Assembly (NCBI RefSeq): GCF_031128465.2
Contig: NZ_CP155618.1
Coordinates: 939,501-1,003,500 of the forward strand
DNA length: 64,000 nt
Reading direction: 5' to 3'
DNA from: Mariniflexile litorale
GTDB lineage: Bacteria > Bacteroidota > Bacteroidia > Flavobacteriales > Flavobacteriaceae
Part shown: in pieces, positions 54,301 through 60,402 of the stretch
Layout of the letters: each line of letters begins with the position of its first letter
How positions within the stretch are numbered: the stretch's first letter is position 1
Made by a program: the position numbers and the translations under genes
The notes under the pieces: generated by a model
What the model saw: only the letters and a program-made list of their open reading frames with translations
What the model was told of the DNA's origin: nothing
The model's database searches: none

Positions 54301-56673
54301 ATTTAATAAATTTTGATATGAATTGAAATAAAATCGGTTAAAACAACCTCCCGCATAATTTAATGTTAATCGGAATTGACCTGAAGTGTTAACGGTATAA
54401 TCTGGTCCGGTTCCAACCTGAGTCCAAGAACATGTCTCGTTTTCATTAGCACATTCATCACTAAAAACCGCTGCACAACTAGCTTCATTTAGTTTTTCCC
54501 AAATAATTGTGGATCCATCTGAAACACCTGTATTAATTTCTCTAGATGCATTGGCTCCACATAAAAATATATTTGGCAATAGTTTTCCATCATTAGGACA
54601 TTCAACAACCTCATCTGCATATGGAATTACAGGATTTGTTCCCACCCCTCCAAAACGAGTAACTGTAATCTCTTGATTAATAGACAAACAAGGAGCGGCA
54701 GCTGTATTATGAACATAATAAGTTCCAACATTTGATACTGTTATAGATTGATTCGTTCCTATTACAGGAGATCCTGTTGGACTAGTGGACCATGAATATG
54801 AACTGTATCCGCTTGCAGCAGTTAATACTACGTTGGCCCCACACAGTACTTCAGTTCCTGTATATAAACAATCATCAACTCCTACCAAGAAATTAGTAGC
54901 CTTTGGGGTTAATATACAACCTGTATTACTATTAATACTCGGGTCGTCGGAAATAGTGAAATTAGGATTAAAAACACCTTCATAAGTTGCATATGCCTGA
55001 TTATCTACACTATTAGAACATGCATCACTTAGCAAATTACAGGACGGTACAACTTTAACTTTAAAACGAATCTCTAAAATGGGCGTCTTTTCTTTAACTA
55101 CCTCATCATCTACTTCAAAAATAATTTCTCTTGTTATTGCGTTAAAACTTTGAACCGTTACTCCTGTGGGCAAAATATCCAAATCATCAGGGTAATTAAA
55201 AATAATATTTATTGGTAGTATATCTCTAATAGTAAGCTTTGTAGCATCATCATTACCAATATTTTGAAATCCAATAACATAATTTAACTCATCTCCGAGG
55301 TTTACATTGGCTCCTCCTATATCATTACCCAAAGCATCTTCGACCGTTTTGGTAAGCAAAATATTTGGTTCTATAATATCTACAGCAAAAGAAGTAACAA
55401 AAGCACCGTATCCATCACCACTTGTTGTTAATTTTAAATCTCCCGCAGTGGCATCATTAGGTAATACATTATTAAGTGGGTTTGGTATAATTACATTTTT
55501 AATATCAAAGCCTAATGTATTAGTACTGTTGGGGTTCCTATTATTTACATAAGCACCATTATTAGTTATCCTAGAGTTAAAAAAATTGTTAGTAGGGCTT
55601 AATGCATCACTTATAATTGTAAATGCAGCTGATGTACTTGCCTTAAATCTAAAAGAATCACCTGTTATTCCGTAATCTCCTTCTAAAGCAGAAACTCCAA
55701 TTCTAGCAACAACAGGAGATGGAGCGGGCAAGGTTTGAAAACCAGAAACTGGAATATCAATAGAAGTACCTCCACCAACACCTGCGTAACCATCAAAAAC
55801 TGAAATAAATTTACTAGGCAATGTTGGGCTTTCGTATATTATTACTAGGGTCCAACCTCCGGCACATCCTCCATTCCTTTTTCCACGAGTTGCTCTTATG
55901 TTGGCAACAGTATAAGTCCCTTCTGCTTCTGTTAACCCTTGTAATAAATTTGTGACATTTTTATAACATATTATAGGTGAATCTTTAAAAGAGTTGTTAA
56001 TATTCGTATAGTTATAGCCATCAAAAATAATATCATCTTCTTCCCCTGCAAGATCTGGATTATTATCAGCTACCAAATCAATAAATCCACCAGTAGGCAA
56101 TTTAAATTTCACCTGATTCCAATCATTTAACCTAGCCGTACCAGTAAAACTTTGACTTGAATTTGTACCAACCTCATTTGGATAAACAGATGCCCAATAC
56201 AATCCGGCATACACAATACTTTTACATGAATTATTTAATAATAAATCTGCAGTACTTGAACTAAATATAGATGCGTCTCCTCCACTTGCTACGTTTATAT
56301 ATTCGCCGTCATAACTATTATTATTACCATTTCCATTATATGGAACAGATAAACCTTTACCTGTAATTACACTATTCCCAATTAAAACGATATCTCCTTT
56401 TACTTTAACACTCCCTCCAGGCAATCTGGGAGAGAACGGTACTGCAAGTTGTGAAAAAGCTGTTGCACTACTAAATAAAATTAATACGCAAAGCATCAAT
56501 TGGTAAGTTCCCTTCTTCATCTGCAACAAATGACTCCAACTAAAAGCAACAGAAAATTTTAACCCACTTGATTTCTTAGCAATCCTTGTGAAAAAAGACA
56601 TCATTTTTTTAGCGAAATTTGCCAAAATAATTAGTTTCGAAAGTACTAATTCGAAAAAAGTAGAGTTCTCCAT
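42370..56673 (-). CDS. Giant SprB-like cell-surface adhesin, T9SS type B substrate
   Basis: 4,767 residues. The signal peptide is unusually placed at residues 52-75 (MKKGTYQLMLCVLIL ... AFSQ); the 51 residues before it are basic and partly hydrophobic. Residues about 85-430 form the N-terminal domain with VKGDIVLIGN and KSIVYAGLYWASVYP; about 435-545 is a DUF11-like beta-sandwich. From about 800 to 4,600 runs a long array of 75-100-residue SprB-type repeats, each ending in a D-x-x-x-C motif such as DSNGCIDT; I count about 40 by eye. A non-repeat domain interrupts them at about 1265-1471. The last 85 residues (IPNYFTPNNDGVLDTWGP ... YWYVIKLND) are the type B C-terminal sorting domain. It probably mediates gliding or adhesion. 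Confidence 0.95.
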   Translation of the reverse strand: MENSTFFELVLSKLIILANFAKKMMSFFTRIAKKSSGLKFSVAFSWSHLLQMKKGTYQLMLCVLILFSSATAFSQLAVPFSPRLPGGSVKVKGDIVLIGNSVITGKGLSVPYNGNGNNNSYDGEYINVASGGDASIFSSSTADLLLNNSCKSIVYAGLYWASVYPNEVGTNSSQSFTGTARLNDWNQVKFKLPTGGFIDLVADNNPDLAGEEDDIIFDGYNYTNINNSFKDSPIICYKNVTNLLQGLTEAEGTYTVANIRATRGKRNGGCAGGWTLVIIYESPTLPSKFISVFDGYAGVGGGTSIDIPVSGFQTLPAPSPVVARIGVSALEGDYGITGDSFRFKASTSAAFTIISDALSPTNNFFNSRITNNGAYVNNRNPNSTNTLGFDIKNVIIPNPLNNVLPNDATAGDLKLTTSGDGYGAFVTSFAVDIIEPNILLTKTVEDALGNDIGGANVNLGDELNYVIGFQNIGNDDATKLTIRDILPINIIFNYPDDLDILPTGVTVQSFNAITREIIFEVDDEVVKEKTPILEIRFKVKVVPSCNLLSDACSNSVDNQAYATYEGVFNPNFTISDDPSINSNTGCILTPKATNFLVGVDDCLYTGTEVLCGANVVLTAASGYSSYSWSTSPTGSPVIGTNQSITVSNVGTYYVHNTAAAPCLSINQEITVTRFGGVGTNPVIPYADEVVECPNDGKLLPNIFLCGANASREINTGVSDGSTIIWEKLNEASCAAVFSDECANENETCSWTQVGTGPDYTVNTSGQFRLTLNYAGGCFNRFYFNSYQNLLNPTVTTRDIICTTPGQITVGGVPGGYEYSLDGTTYQSSNIFTVNSPNIYTVYVKQVGVTSNPCIFTVPNIQIRQRNFTVSTIVTPPFCNGGKGTVRLAANDVRPQYSYSIYDGATLINSVGPIMQGNYTFANLNPGTYNTLVETEDGCSYSGTVTVVNPPLLTATSALTKPLTCTDAEITVYPTGGTAPYFYFVNSTTDFQDVPEIVVTTPGTYNITVVDSNNCTTNTSITVGDNPAPVFTISKNDILCYNDNSGEIEFNVTNANGYSLEYSIDNGVTYVSNPVFSNLISGNYQAIIKYSLGASECFTTPENIIITQPDTALTASSGISELAGCGPLGQEDQGKVRITNPQGGTPPYEYSFDNQASWVTTNESFVFPGSYTLYIRDGNGCIYSMPSITLDSEPVAPTIDVSDPDFNCDGTADATVTVTNSGSSSYSYNYLLDGVANTNTADPTVFLNVPNGSHTITVEYKLQSVTTYSNLLYETFGYGDDTTSPGINPTYYCFERQTVATQCKGSPAINDGDYSVTARIVSPFAAWIQPGDHTPATVPATPKGRCLVVNIGASIPKTEILYEKQINDIIPNQPINVEFFAMNLLRTGNTQFDPDLVVALVNASGVEISSFSTGNIPKTQVWENYPKTPMTLDPGSNTSLKFIVRSNVQQTSGNDVAIDDISVYQLPKSCTTTITFPFEVATGKAFTAQITNFSNVTCDGLSNGSITMAAQNFDAATGFQYSINGGTSWVTQLTSPVTVTGLSAATYNVKVRKDATDPSSCDVNFTQTISKPDAIIPSATITQQPTCTTGATITASATGGTPAYRYELRDASTGTVITAYKTGTTFTNLPTGSYQVFVQDANLCVSSVGSSILTVNTPIGPTATLDAGSDLCYDSINQSTLIVNLSGGTAPFSYSLNGQPGQNTNTFSNVGPGTHEIIVTDSNNCTSTISGIVIAPQLLATAAVTKELDCSASPNAVITVTIGGGTADYTYTITKDAGTPTAASAPLTGPTFTHSVSSANSGTYVFTITDATGCTATATATINAIVNPTVTITPTQVSCNGAADGQVILTGSSGSGGYTYSFNSSAFTNTTTYTGLSAGIAYPYEVMDSKGCTSSGTITLTEPTTLVGSATIPPNTSCATSTLITVSATNGSGGYRYAFNGSSTYTSTNTLTVTNTSSVQTITYSVRDINGCIDTKTINIPAFNPPTIGTITNTAITCNPTESTSTVTVPVAAGTGIAPFTYEIVSGPVINTSGGTTGVFNGLTAGTYLFKVTDANGCSTTKSHPVSDKVNIDIVAGSKNNVLCNGENTGFASYTVSGFTGSYSYSINGTPTGTGETSAVINVSNLAQGTYTIVVTDEITGCTDTADQVISQPSTPLQLNLTSNVNANCNNSNAVVTVNVDATNVGTPGAYTFAFVQDGVTPSSTNYTSNNVANLNPSTNVLWDVYVKDINGCTAQLDVTISTDPSPLIDSIVVSNQCTGTTATGFTVNATASGGVGTLEFSIGGAYNTTGEFTGVPAGTYTLSVKDANNCIETQVFTIYAPLTAQAVLTKDLTCAPAPTDATININAANGNGPYSYTVISAPSGFIGTLSGNLFTTSTPGTYQFNVTDANGCSRDTNTVTITPIVNPDITSVSITTPILCNGNLATVQVNYNTTLGVTPFVFSYTNTAGTLTGNNTTGIFNLPADDYTFTITDNKGCTDTQTLSITQPNVITADVKGNPITCGSGGTSLGSVEITSVSGGTGPYDYYITGPSYTNNEIDHDGISAFVFDVINFGIYQVNIIDANGCSVLESDVLVASAPDDLDIDVTSMPVDCSSSSGSAVVSIGTATTIVGNGPFYFAIYDGSVPDYPNALSTGPWLSEDTPLSKSATFNSLIPGVTYTFIVYDADALHGGTGTGCYYFETATQPVNTSSSLDIALTPSNNFTCSGSAFGDVSFNVTSLYPSDTNVTYEIRDALTLALVSTVEPDVVPANGTLPISNFGGLPFGDYIVLVKETSGPNLGCSVSSARFNIAESAVPVEVVANFVKNETCNNLGVVTATGSNGTAPYEFIISASATQPAIGDAWDAASNFNVAAGTYYVHIKDAFNCIETSLSVVVDRDDEPVIAVSTPDACADEGSFEIEVNLPTAGIANYTLQLDSNAAISVSSFPYTFSNLNSGTYTVTITDSNGCIDTENITLVKKLSLNPVVTKELDCTTNPDAEITLNLSDGTSVFSYLVEIDGIGGFNPATVTGDVYTASAAGSYVFRVTDSNSCEFTSLPVVVEPITDPTVVSNPTTPSCPLGTDGTVTFNASGGEPAPVGYTYTVTQTLPSAGLPIVQIGDNYFTGLGEGTYSIEVTDAKNCSVTDTFSIIDPVALAFDAPIVTAYSCSTTNVPQPAKVTVNVTPGTGTAPYKYNFDGGIVYYDTNEFTVIDNGLDQTINYYVQDSKGCTANGSIIVPAFQKITDINFNVDRDPTCLLPTTDVSLTVIGGYTPIAKYEIISPTSAILDNGTNNTFLNLTADTYMFRITDANGCSFEKSFEVIDVLRIDVSGQLISDVICNSDSNGIIEFTVSDFSATGNYSVTVSSVPALLPYTQSQTGDVITLTDLEEGSYRVTVLDNTTNCSAFDTVIVSEPTALTLSITNIDATCNKLAEVTAVVANGTPGYTYAFVQDGVAPVASDYTTSSTALLDPAVDTDWDVYVLDANNCAISTDVTITTAVLPSSITAAVLSQCPDTSGNYEFTIAVGSGIAPYEYNIGSGFQTTPTFTVSNPGTYDVVVKDANGCEVTQVAVATILNPLSLNYTITQLPSCATNDGAINLVASGGSSNYEFSIDSGTYQASASFTAVAAGIHTFTVHDTTTNCTFSIDVNFEFPTAVTGLILNTEAVSCHGGNNGMITATIASSAAGVNDNPIYQYALTGTTVNAVAVTRPNQDSNVFDNLEAGDYVVTVTSGRGCTATEIIRVNEPDLIIVGVPTVVDYACNAGTNTNNFASVATTTVTGGSGTYTIYEFIRDAIRVQYGPTTSYTESDGLGGNYVINVYDDNNCLGSSSAVTIAPYVELDDNLSINRDNAITCNNLEDITVTASDTSGAAIANMSYTVEDVFYDPAGTTSFVGTIYTQTNTTGVFTGLDVSSYYITATNTDTGCSTKEVFFVNEPNTFELTINSVIDVTCFSDSNGSVNVTFIDRVPTPTNEAGSFSYTVVNFPSGTAVTSGTSASAGPMSITNLAAGTYTISATLTSSPYCTVSKNFTITAPTAALTVSETHTEITCVSGNNDGSISASAVGGWPGGYEYQLELTSGTIITPFSSVSNFSGLTAGDYLVSVRDSKNCIDSEVVVLTIPTPISATVTPSTTSLSCFGDTNATITVSGVSGGQGSNFSYTLNMTSPTVTSSGPQASPSFSGLGVGTYNVTITDGYNCQYISPNIVISQPTQVQATLVKETSQTCLTGTTLRLSATGGTGVYEYSDSANFATILGSFTLSTPALITVAPGTHSYYVRDTNSCVANVSNEIKIDPLPVLLPNLSLANAFINCAGDNTGVIIATAQGGLGNYIYTLQDGTGINIPGATQNSPGVFTQLYAGDYQVRVDSGDCTATSGLVSITEPTSALIAPFTPADVTCNGANNGSVEINASGGTGQIKYAISPQLNQFFETNTFDNLSPGNYEVIAQDELGCFELINFTISEPDQVILNIVPGSLEPEVCAGDMDGAFSIDITGGNMPYSVSLDDVNGVYTTGAPAQTQFDFNGLIGGDHIVYIRDNFGCESEWNITFPGSVTINPEVSVEFGCTNNISTNLVTVRVDASNTNPADLDYSLNGGTYQASNEFVSVPAGLGHYIDVRHTNGCIQRTAYFDIEQYDSLALILENGELNEIVTVTAGGSGNYEYSLNGESYGSTNTFYIYKSGDYTVTVNDSYGCIVSATKYMEFIDLCIPNYFTPNNDGVLDTWGPGCASQYKEMRVSVIDRYGRKVTSLSVNQKWDGKYQGKELPSGDYWYVIKLNDKKYERDVVGHFTLYR

Positions 56674-56817
56674 GATATTTTATAATTAAATTCTTTTCTC
56701 TCTAGTTTGAAATGAAAAGAAATGTTGTTTTAATTTTTATATACTTATTGATTTTCAATTTTACACAATTACCATTCTAATATTAAACGGCTTGGTTCTT
56801 TTATTTTAAGACAATAT

Positions 56818-57177
56818 TCATGTCCTATATATTATCATGTTTTCTGAATGCTTATTATGCTTACTCGTATTTGTATCAAAAAAGAAGTTTACTTCAGATA
56901 GTTTAACAGAGATAACTTTTTTTGAAAAACAGTCTTTAAGAGAAAGATGACCTACATTATAAACGTAGCTGATATTAAAATCAGTATTGCAGGTTCCAAC
57001 GTTCTTAAAAGGATTATTAATAGACCCATTAATATTATTACCAATTAAAGAAACATCATCTTTAACGGCTGGATTAAAATAAGAATGGGAAGACACGAAA
57101 GTTTGGGAAATACTTTGCAGACTAATTAATAATAATAAAACAGCAATTACCTGTTTAAAGAAAGTAAAGTTCTTCAT
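56818..57177 (-). pseudogene. Probable truncated N-terminus of an SprB-like adhesin
   Basis: 119 codons from the ATG at 57177 (an upstream ATG at 57201 adds eight residues). Signal peptide MKNFTFFKQVIAVLLLLISL to SISQ, then NPAVKDDVSLIGNNING and NNPFKNVGTCNTDFNISYV, which parallel the first mature domain of the giant adhesin (VKGDIVLIGN ... GNNNSYDGEYINV). After about residue 75 the similarity stops and the tail is Lys/Ser/Asn-rich. It lies 144 nt upstream of the giant gene, same strand. A small functional secreted protein cannot be excluded. Confidence 0.55.
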
Positions 57178-57201
57178 GAAAATTATATTTTGGAATTTCA
57201 T

Positions 57202-58346
57202 TCCTCAGAGAGTTTCAAAAAATTAGAGTTATTTAAGCAATTTTAAAATTCTATTCTTAATAATATACATATGTTATACTAATTAAACCTTTCTTTATTT
57301 CCTCATAAAATCTCTATCTAAACCCTCAAAGAATTGTCCTAATATTTTACTACAGTTTTTTCACAAAACATTATTTCCTTTTATGGGCTGTAATATTTCA
57401 TTTTTCCTGAAATTCAAAAATATAAAAAAATCCACGAAATGCATCATTTTTTCGATGAAATGCGTTAATATTTATTATTAAAGGTTTTTTCTTACTTTTT
57501 ATTTTAAAGAATTTGTATATCCCAATTAAAGTTTTGTTTTAAAGATTATAACCGTGTTTTCGCTTTAATTTAATTTTGTTTGTACAATTAATAGATGGTT
57601 GTTTTTACTAAAGAAGGGAGCCTTTTGCTTTTTGCTAAAAATACTAGAAAATGTATTGTATCGTAACAATATAAGCTTATATGAAAACTGAATTATTTAG
57701 AATTTAAAAGTTACAATGAAATAAAAAATGTAATACCTATTTATTCAATGTTAAAATTAAAATTCTTTAGAACTCAGTTAACAGCGGTGAAGAATGTAGA
57801 ATTAAAGACAATATTTACTAAAACGCAACTTGACTATATGATCCTTAATTTTAAAGCAGCAAATTCACTTTAAAGCAAATTATACCATTAAAAAAGAAAA
57901 GCCCCAAACACAAAAAAATTTTTAAGTCTCCTTTAATAAACTGAATAAAAATAATCTCAAAGCAAATAATTACTGAATTTGGTACTTTGCATTTCTTCCA
58001 AACATTTACTTTTTATATTGCTTCCAAGTCTTATAATTAGCAAAATTAGGAAGCGTTGAGATTTTGCCTTTTTTGCTTATTCATACCTCCCCTAGTTTTA
58101 AAACTAGCTGTTTTAGAAATTAGTTGGTTCCTGAGCAAACTGTTAATTTTGGTATGTTTTGCTATTTTTGGTATATTTTAAATGTTTTTGCATTTTTAAC
58201 ATGGAGTCACTTTATCTACGGAGTATCTACGAAGGAACTACGGAGGAACTACGGAGCATCTATGAAGGAGACCCGTCCTTGCCCCTTAATATTTGTTATG
58301 CGAAATTTGAAAAACTTCGCACTTTTTACATATGTTACAAAAAAAG
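57202..58346. other. Gene-poor region of about 1.1 kb
   Basis: Strongly AT-rich, with no open frame that looks coding on either strand. Small open frames at 58124-58389 only read through the 11-bp tandem repeat and are not believed. No part of a secretin 5' end, tRNA or CRISPR was seen. This kind of sequence suggests decayed or rearranged DNA between the adhesin locus and the RAYT element. Confidence 0.55.
58216..58270. repeat. 11-bp tandem repeat, five units
   Basis: Units start at 58216, 58227, 58238, 58249 and 58260 with consensus CTACGGAGGAA (complement GTAG followed by TTCCTCC-like). Units vary at one to three positions. The array ends 77 nt before the 3' end of the RAYT gene. Confidence 0.8.
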
Positions 58347-58904
58347 TTACTCAAAAAATCCAACGCTATCTATTTTTAAAATAGTATGATCGTCTTGAAA
58401 GTTTCTAGCACTTGAGTATTTCCAATCTATAGCATTGGTTACAAAACCATTTTCTATTGGGTTGTTGTGTATATAATCTATTTTTTGTTTGATAACTTTA
58501 TCGCTCCATAATTCTATAGGTTTATTATGGTGCTGCCAGAACTGATACTTACTTGTTGTTGCATTCCTTTTCCCTGCTCTTTCAAACATCCATAACAACC
58601 ATTCTTTTCTACTTTCTTGCGGATTATTTTCTATAGCTTCTATTACTTTTTTTGAAGTATGACGTTTAAAATCTCTTAGTAATTCTGATGGTTGCTCGTT
58701 TGCTGACCTGAATATAAAATGTACATGACTTGGCATAAAACAATAAGCATACAACTCCATACCCTTTTCTGCTCTGCAATAATTCACACTTTCAGCTAAT
58801 ACATTAAAGTAAGCTTGTCTTGTAAAAACGTCTATCCAGTTTATGGTTGCAAAGCTTATAAAATATAACCCTGACTTGTTATGGAATTTATAGTTTCTGC
58901 TCAT
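58347..58904 (-). CDS. REP-associated tyrosine transposase (RAYT, Y1 family)
   Basis: 185 residues, HUH-type single-strand transposase related to IS200. The metal-binding HUH is MPSHVHFIF (His60, His62) and the catalytic Tyr is Tyr144 in KIDYIHNNPI, the RAYT-type YIHxNP motif. The N-terminus NYKFHNKSGLYFISFATINWIDVF is typical of Bacteroidota members. RAYTs act on short palindromes called REPs. Two REP-like hairpins lie just upstream (58954-58974 and 59058-59080), and an 11-bp repeat lies downstream. It sits at the broken end of a secretin gene. Confidence 0.92.
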   Translation of the reverse strand: MSRNYKFHNKSGLYFISFATINWIDVFTRQAYFNVLAESVNYCRAEKGMELYAYCFMPSHVHFIFRSANEQPSELLRDFKRHTSKKVIEAIENNPQESRKEWLLWMFERAGKRNATTSKYQFWQHHNKPIELWSDKVIKQKIDYIHNNPIENGFVTNAIDWKYSSARNFQDDHTILKIDSVGFFE

Positions 58905-58953
58905 GTAACTAATATAGAAAAAACTTGTTATAAATTAATTACATCTTTTGCTA

Positions 58954-58974
58954 CCGCTAAGCTGTGCTTAGTGG
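58954..58974. repeat. REP-like hairpin 1
   Basis: CCGCTAAGC (58954-58962), TGT loop, GCTTAGTGG (58966-58974): nine pairs including one G-T. The preceding TA makes TACCGC, shared with hairpin 2. It lies 50 nt upstream of the RAYT start codon. Confidence 0.65.
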
Positions 58975-59057
58975 CCGTTAACTAGCTAGAATTCTTTAAA
59001 ATAAAAAAGCCTTTACAAATTAGTGTGAAAACTTCTCTTTTATTTTTCTTACTCTTA

Positions 59058-59080
59058 CCGCCACTAGCAAATGCTAGCGG
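59058..59080. repeat. REP-like hairpin 2
   Basis: CCG and CTAGC on the left (59058-59060, 59064-59068) pair with GCTAGCGG (59073-59080) around an AAAT loop, with a 3-nt bulge. It shares the TACCGC start with hairpin 1 and sits about 25 nt before the first recognisable secretin codon. Confidence 0.6.
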
Positions 59081-59104
59081 CAGCAGGGGTGCTAAAACCA
59101 TAAA

Positions 59105-59692
59105 AATAAAGTACTTAACGGTTTTGATGGTTTTGGACATATTAATTTAGGAAAAGTAGTTCCTAACTTTTTTGCAACCATAAAGGCTATGGAATCTAAC
59201 GGGAACATTAAAATTCGTTCTACGCCTAAACTATCCACTCTTAATGGGCATAGAGCCACCTTTTCAAACGGGCAAACATCTTACTATGCCGTAACTCAGC
59301 GAAATATTTATGGTACCGATAACCCCCAAACATCAGAAATCACCAACTACGAACCTATTGATGCCGAACTTGGGTTAACCATTAAACCTATGGTTTCAGG
59401 TGACGGTCAAGTAACGCTTGATATTTTTGTGATACAGTCTAGTTTTGGATTACGTATTGCTGAAGATGCACCTCCCGATTTGAGCTCCCGTGAATTCAGT
59501 TCTATTATCAGGGTTCATGATCAAGATATTGTGGTTTTGGGAGGTTTGGAGGAGCAAGTAAAAAACGATTCAGGTACTGGCGTTCCGTTTCTAGCTCGAA
59601 TTCCTGTTATTAAATGGCTTTTTAGTAGCCGTAAACGGGAGGACTCCAAGTCGAAGTTAACGGTACTCATAAAACCAACAGTTATTTATTAA
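59105..59692 (+). pseudogene. 5'-truncated secretin (GspD/PilQ family), C-terminal domain only
   Basis: The frame is open from 59096, and recognisable secretin sequence begins near 59111 (VLNGFDGFGHINLG), upstream of the first ATG at 59189. It continues as IKIRSTPKLSTLNGH, the VPFLARIPVIKWLF and TVLIKPTVIY segments: the outer-membrane ring domain and its C-terminal strand. The N0-N3 domains and signal peptide that secretins need are absent, and no matching 5' part occurs upstream. Translation from 59189 would give only 167 residues without a signal peptide. Its stop overlaps the next ATG (TAATG). Confidence 0.87.
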
Positions 59693-60402
59693 TGTTAAGG
59701 AATCTTAAAACATATTTTGAATTTGGAAACCGTTTTTGTGGTGTGGAACATGGTTTACTAAACGATCAAGAGATTATTTATGCCACTGTTTTAAAAAAAA
59801 CTAAAAACAATGTAATACTTGAGCATACTTTCAAAAATGTGGCTCTTGAGAATGTTATCTCAAAGCTTCACAAAAAACAAGCTGTTTTTTTAATTATCAA
59901 TAACAATAATGTTTTAACAAAACACATTGAAAGCTCTCAAACGGCATTATTAAAATTAGCACATCATGCTTTCCCCAATGTCGATCTCGATGATTTTTTT
60001 TATGAAGTTATTTCTCAAGAAAATAATAATCATGTCGTCTCTATTTGCAGAAAAGAATATATTGAAGGGTTGATTCTTAATTATAAAACATATGGAGTTT
60101 CCTTGATTGATATATCATTAGGGAACGCGATAATAACCAGTATCTCACGCTTTTTAAACACTACGCCTATAATAACTTCCAACGCATGTATTTCTATGGA
60201 CACAGATAGAGTTACTTCTGTTGAAAAAAAAAACATTGAAGATACTATCACATATGATGTTAATGGTTTGCAAGTAACCAATTGGCAGTTACTCTCGCTG
60301 GCTGGAGCCTTGAATATTTTATTAGATAGTTTTTATCCTATAACCAATTTCGGTGCCTTAAAAATAATTATAAACAGTCCCGGTTCTATACCATATTCAT
60401 GA
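59692..60402 (+). CDS. PilM/GspL-like protein
   Basis: 236 residues, soluble. The general build (N-terminal beta strands, a TSISRFLNTTPIITSN segment, DVNGLQVTNWQLLSLAGALNILL at the end) and position before PilN- and PilO-like genes suggest the actin-like cytoplasmic domain of PilM/GspL. Sequence motifs are weak, so the call rests mainly on context. It overlaps the secretin fragment by one base and the next gene by 4 nt, a tightly coupled operon. Confidence 0.6.
   Translation: MLRNLKTYFEFGNRFCGVEHGLLNDQEIIYATVLKKTKNNVILEHTFKNVALENVISKLHKKQAVFLIINNNNVLTKHIESSQTALLKLAHHAFPNVDLDDFFYEVISQENNNHVVSICRKEYIEGLILNYKTYGVSLIDISLGNAIITSISRFLNTTPIITSNACISMDTDRVTSVEKKNIEDTITYDVNGLQVTNWQLLSLAGALNILLDSFYPITNFGALKIIINSPGSIPYS

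Noticed and set aside
42726-55552. Several plus-strand open frames of 60-135 codons inside the adhesin gene
   Set aside because: They are antisense shadows of the repeat-coding strand, rich in Ile/Ser/Tyr/Cys without domain features.
42370-56673. Adhesin repeats as a DNA tandem-repeat array or CRISPR-like locus
   Set aside because: The repeats are protein-level and highly diverged in DNA; no identical spaced repeats are visible. No CRISPR or cas gene was seen anywhere in the window.
58124-58389. Two overlapping plus-strand open frames of 76-86 codons
   Set aside because: They read through the 11-bp tandem repeat and the 3' end of the RAYT gene in antisense, with no recognisable protein features.
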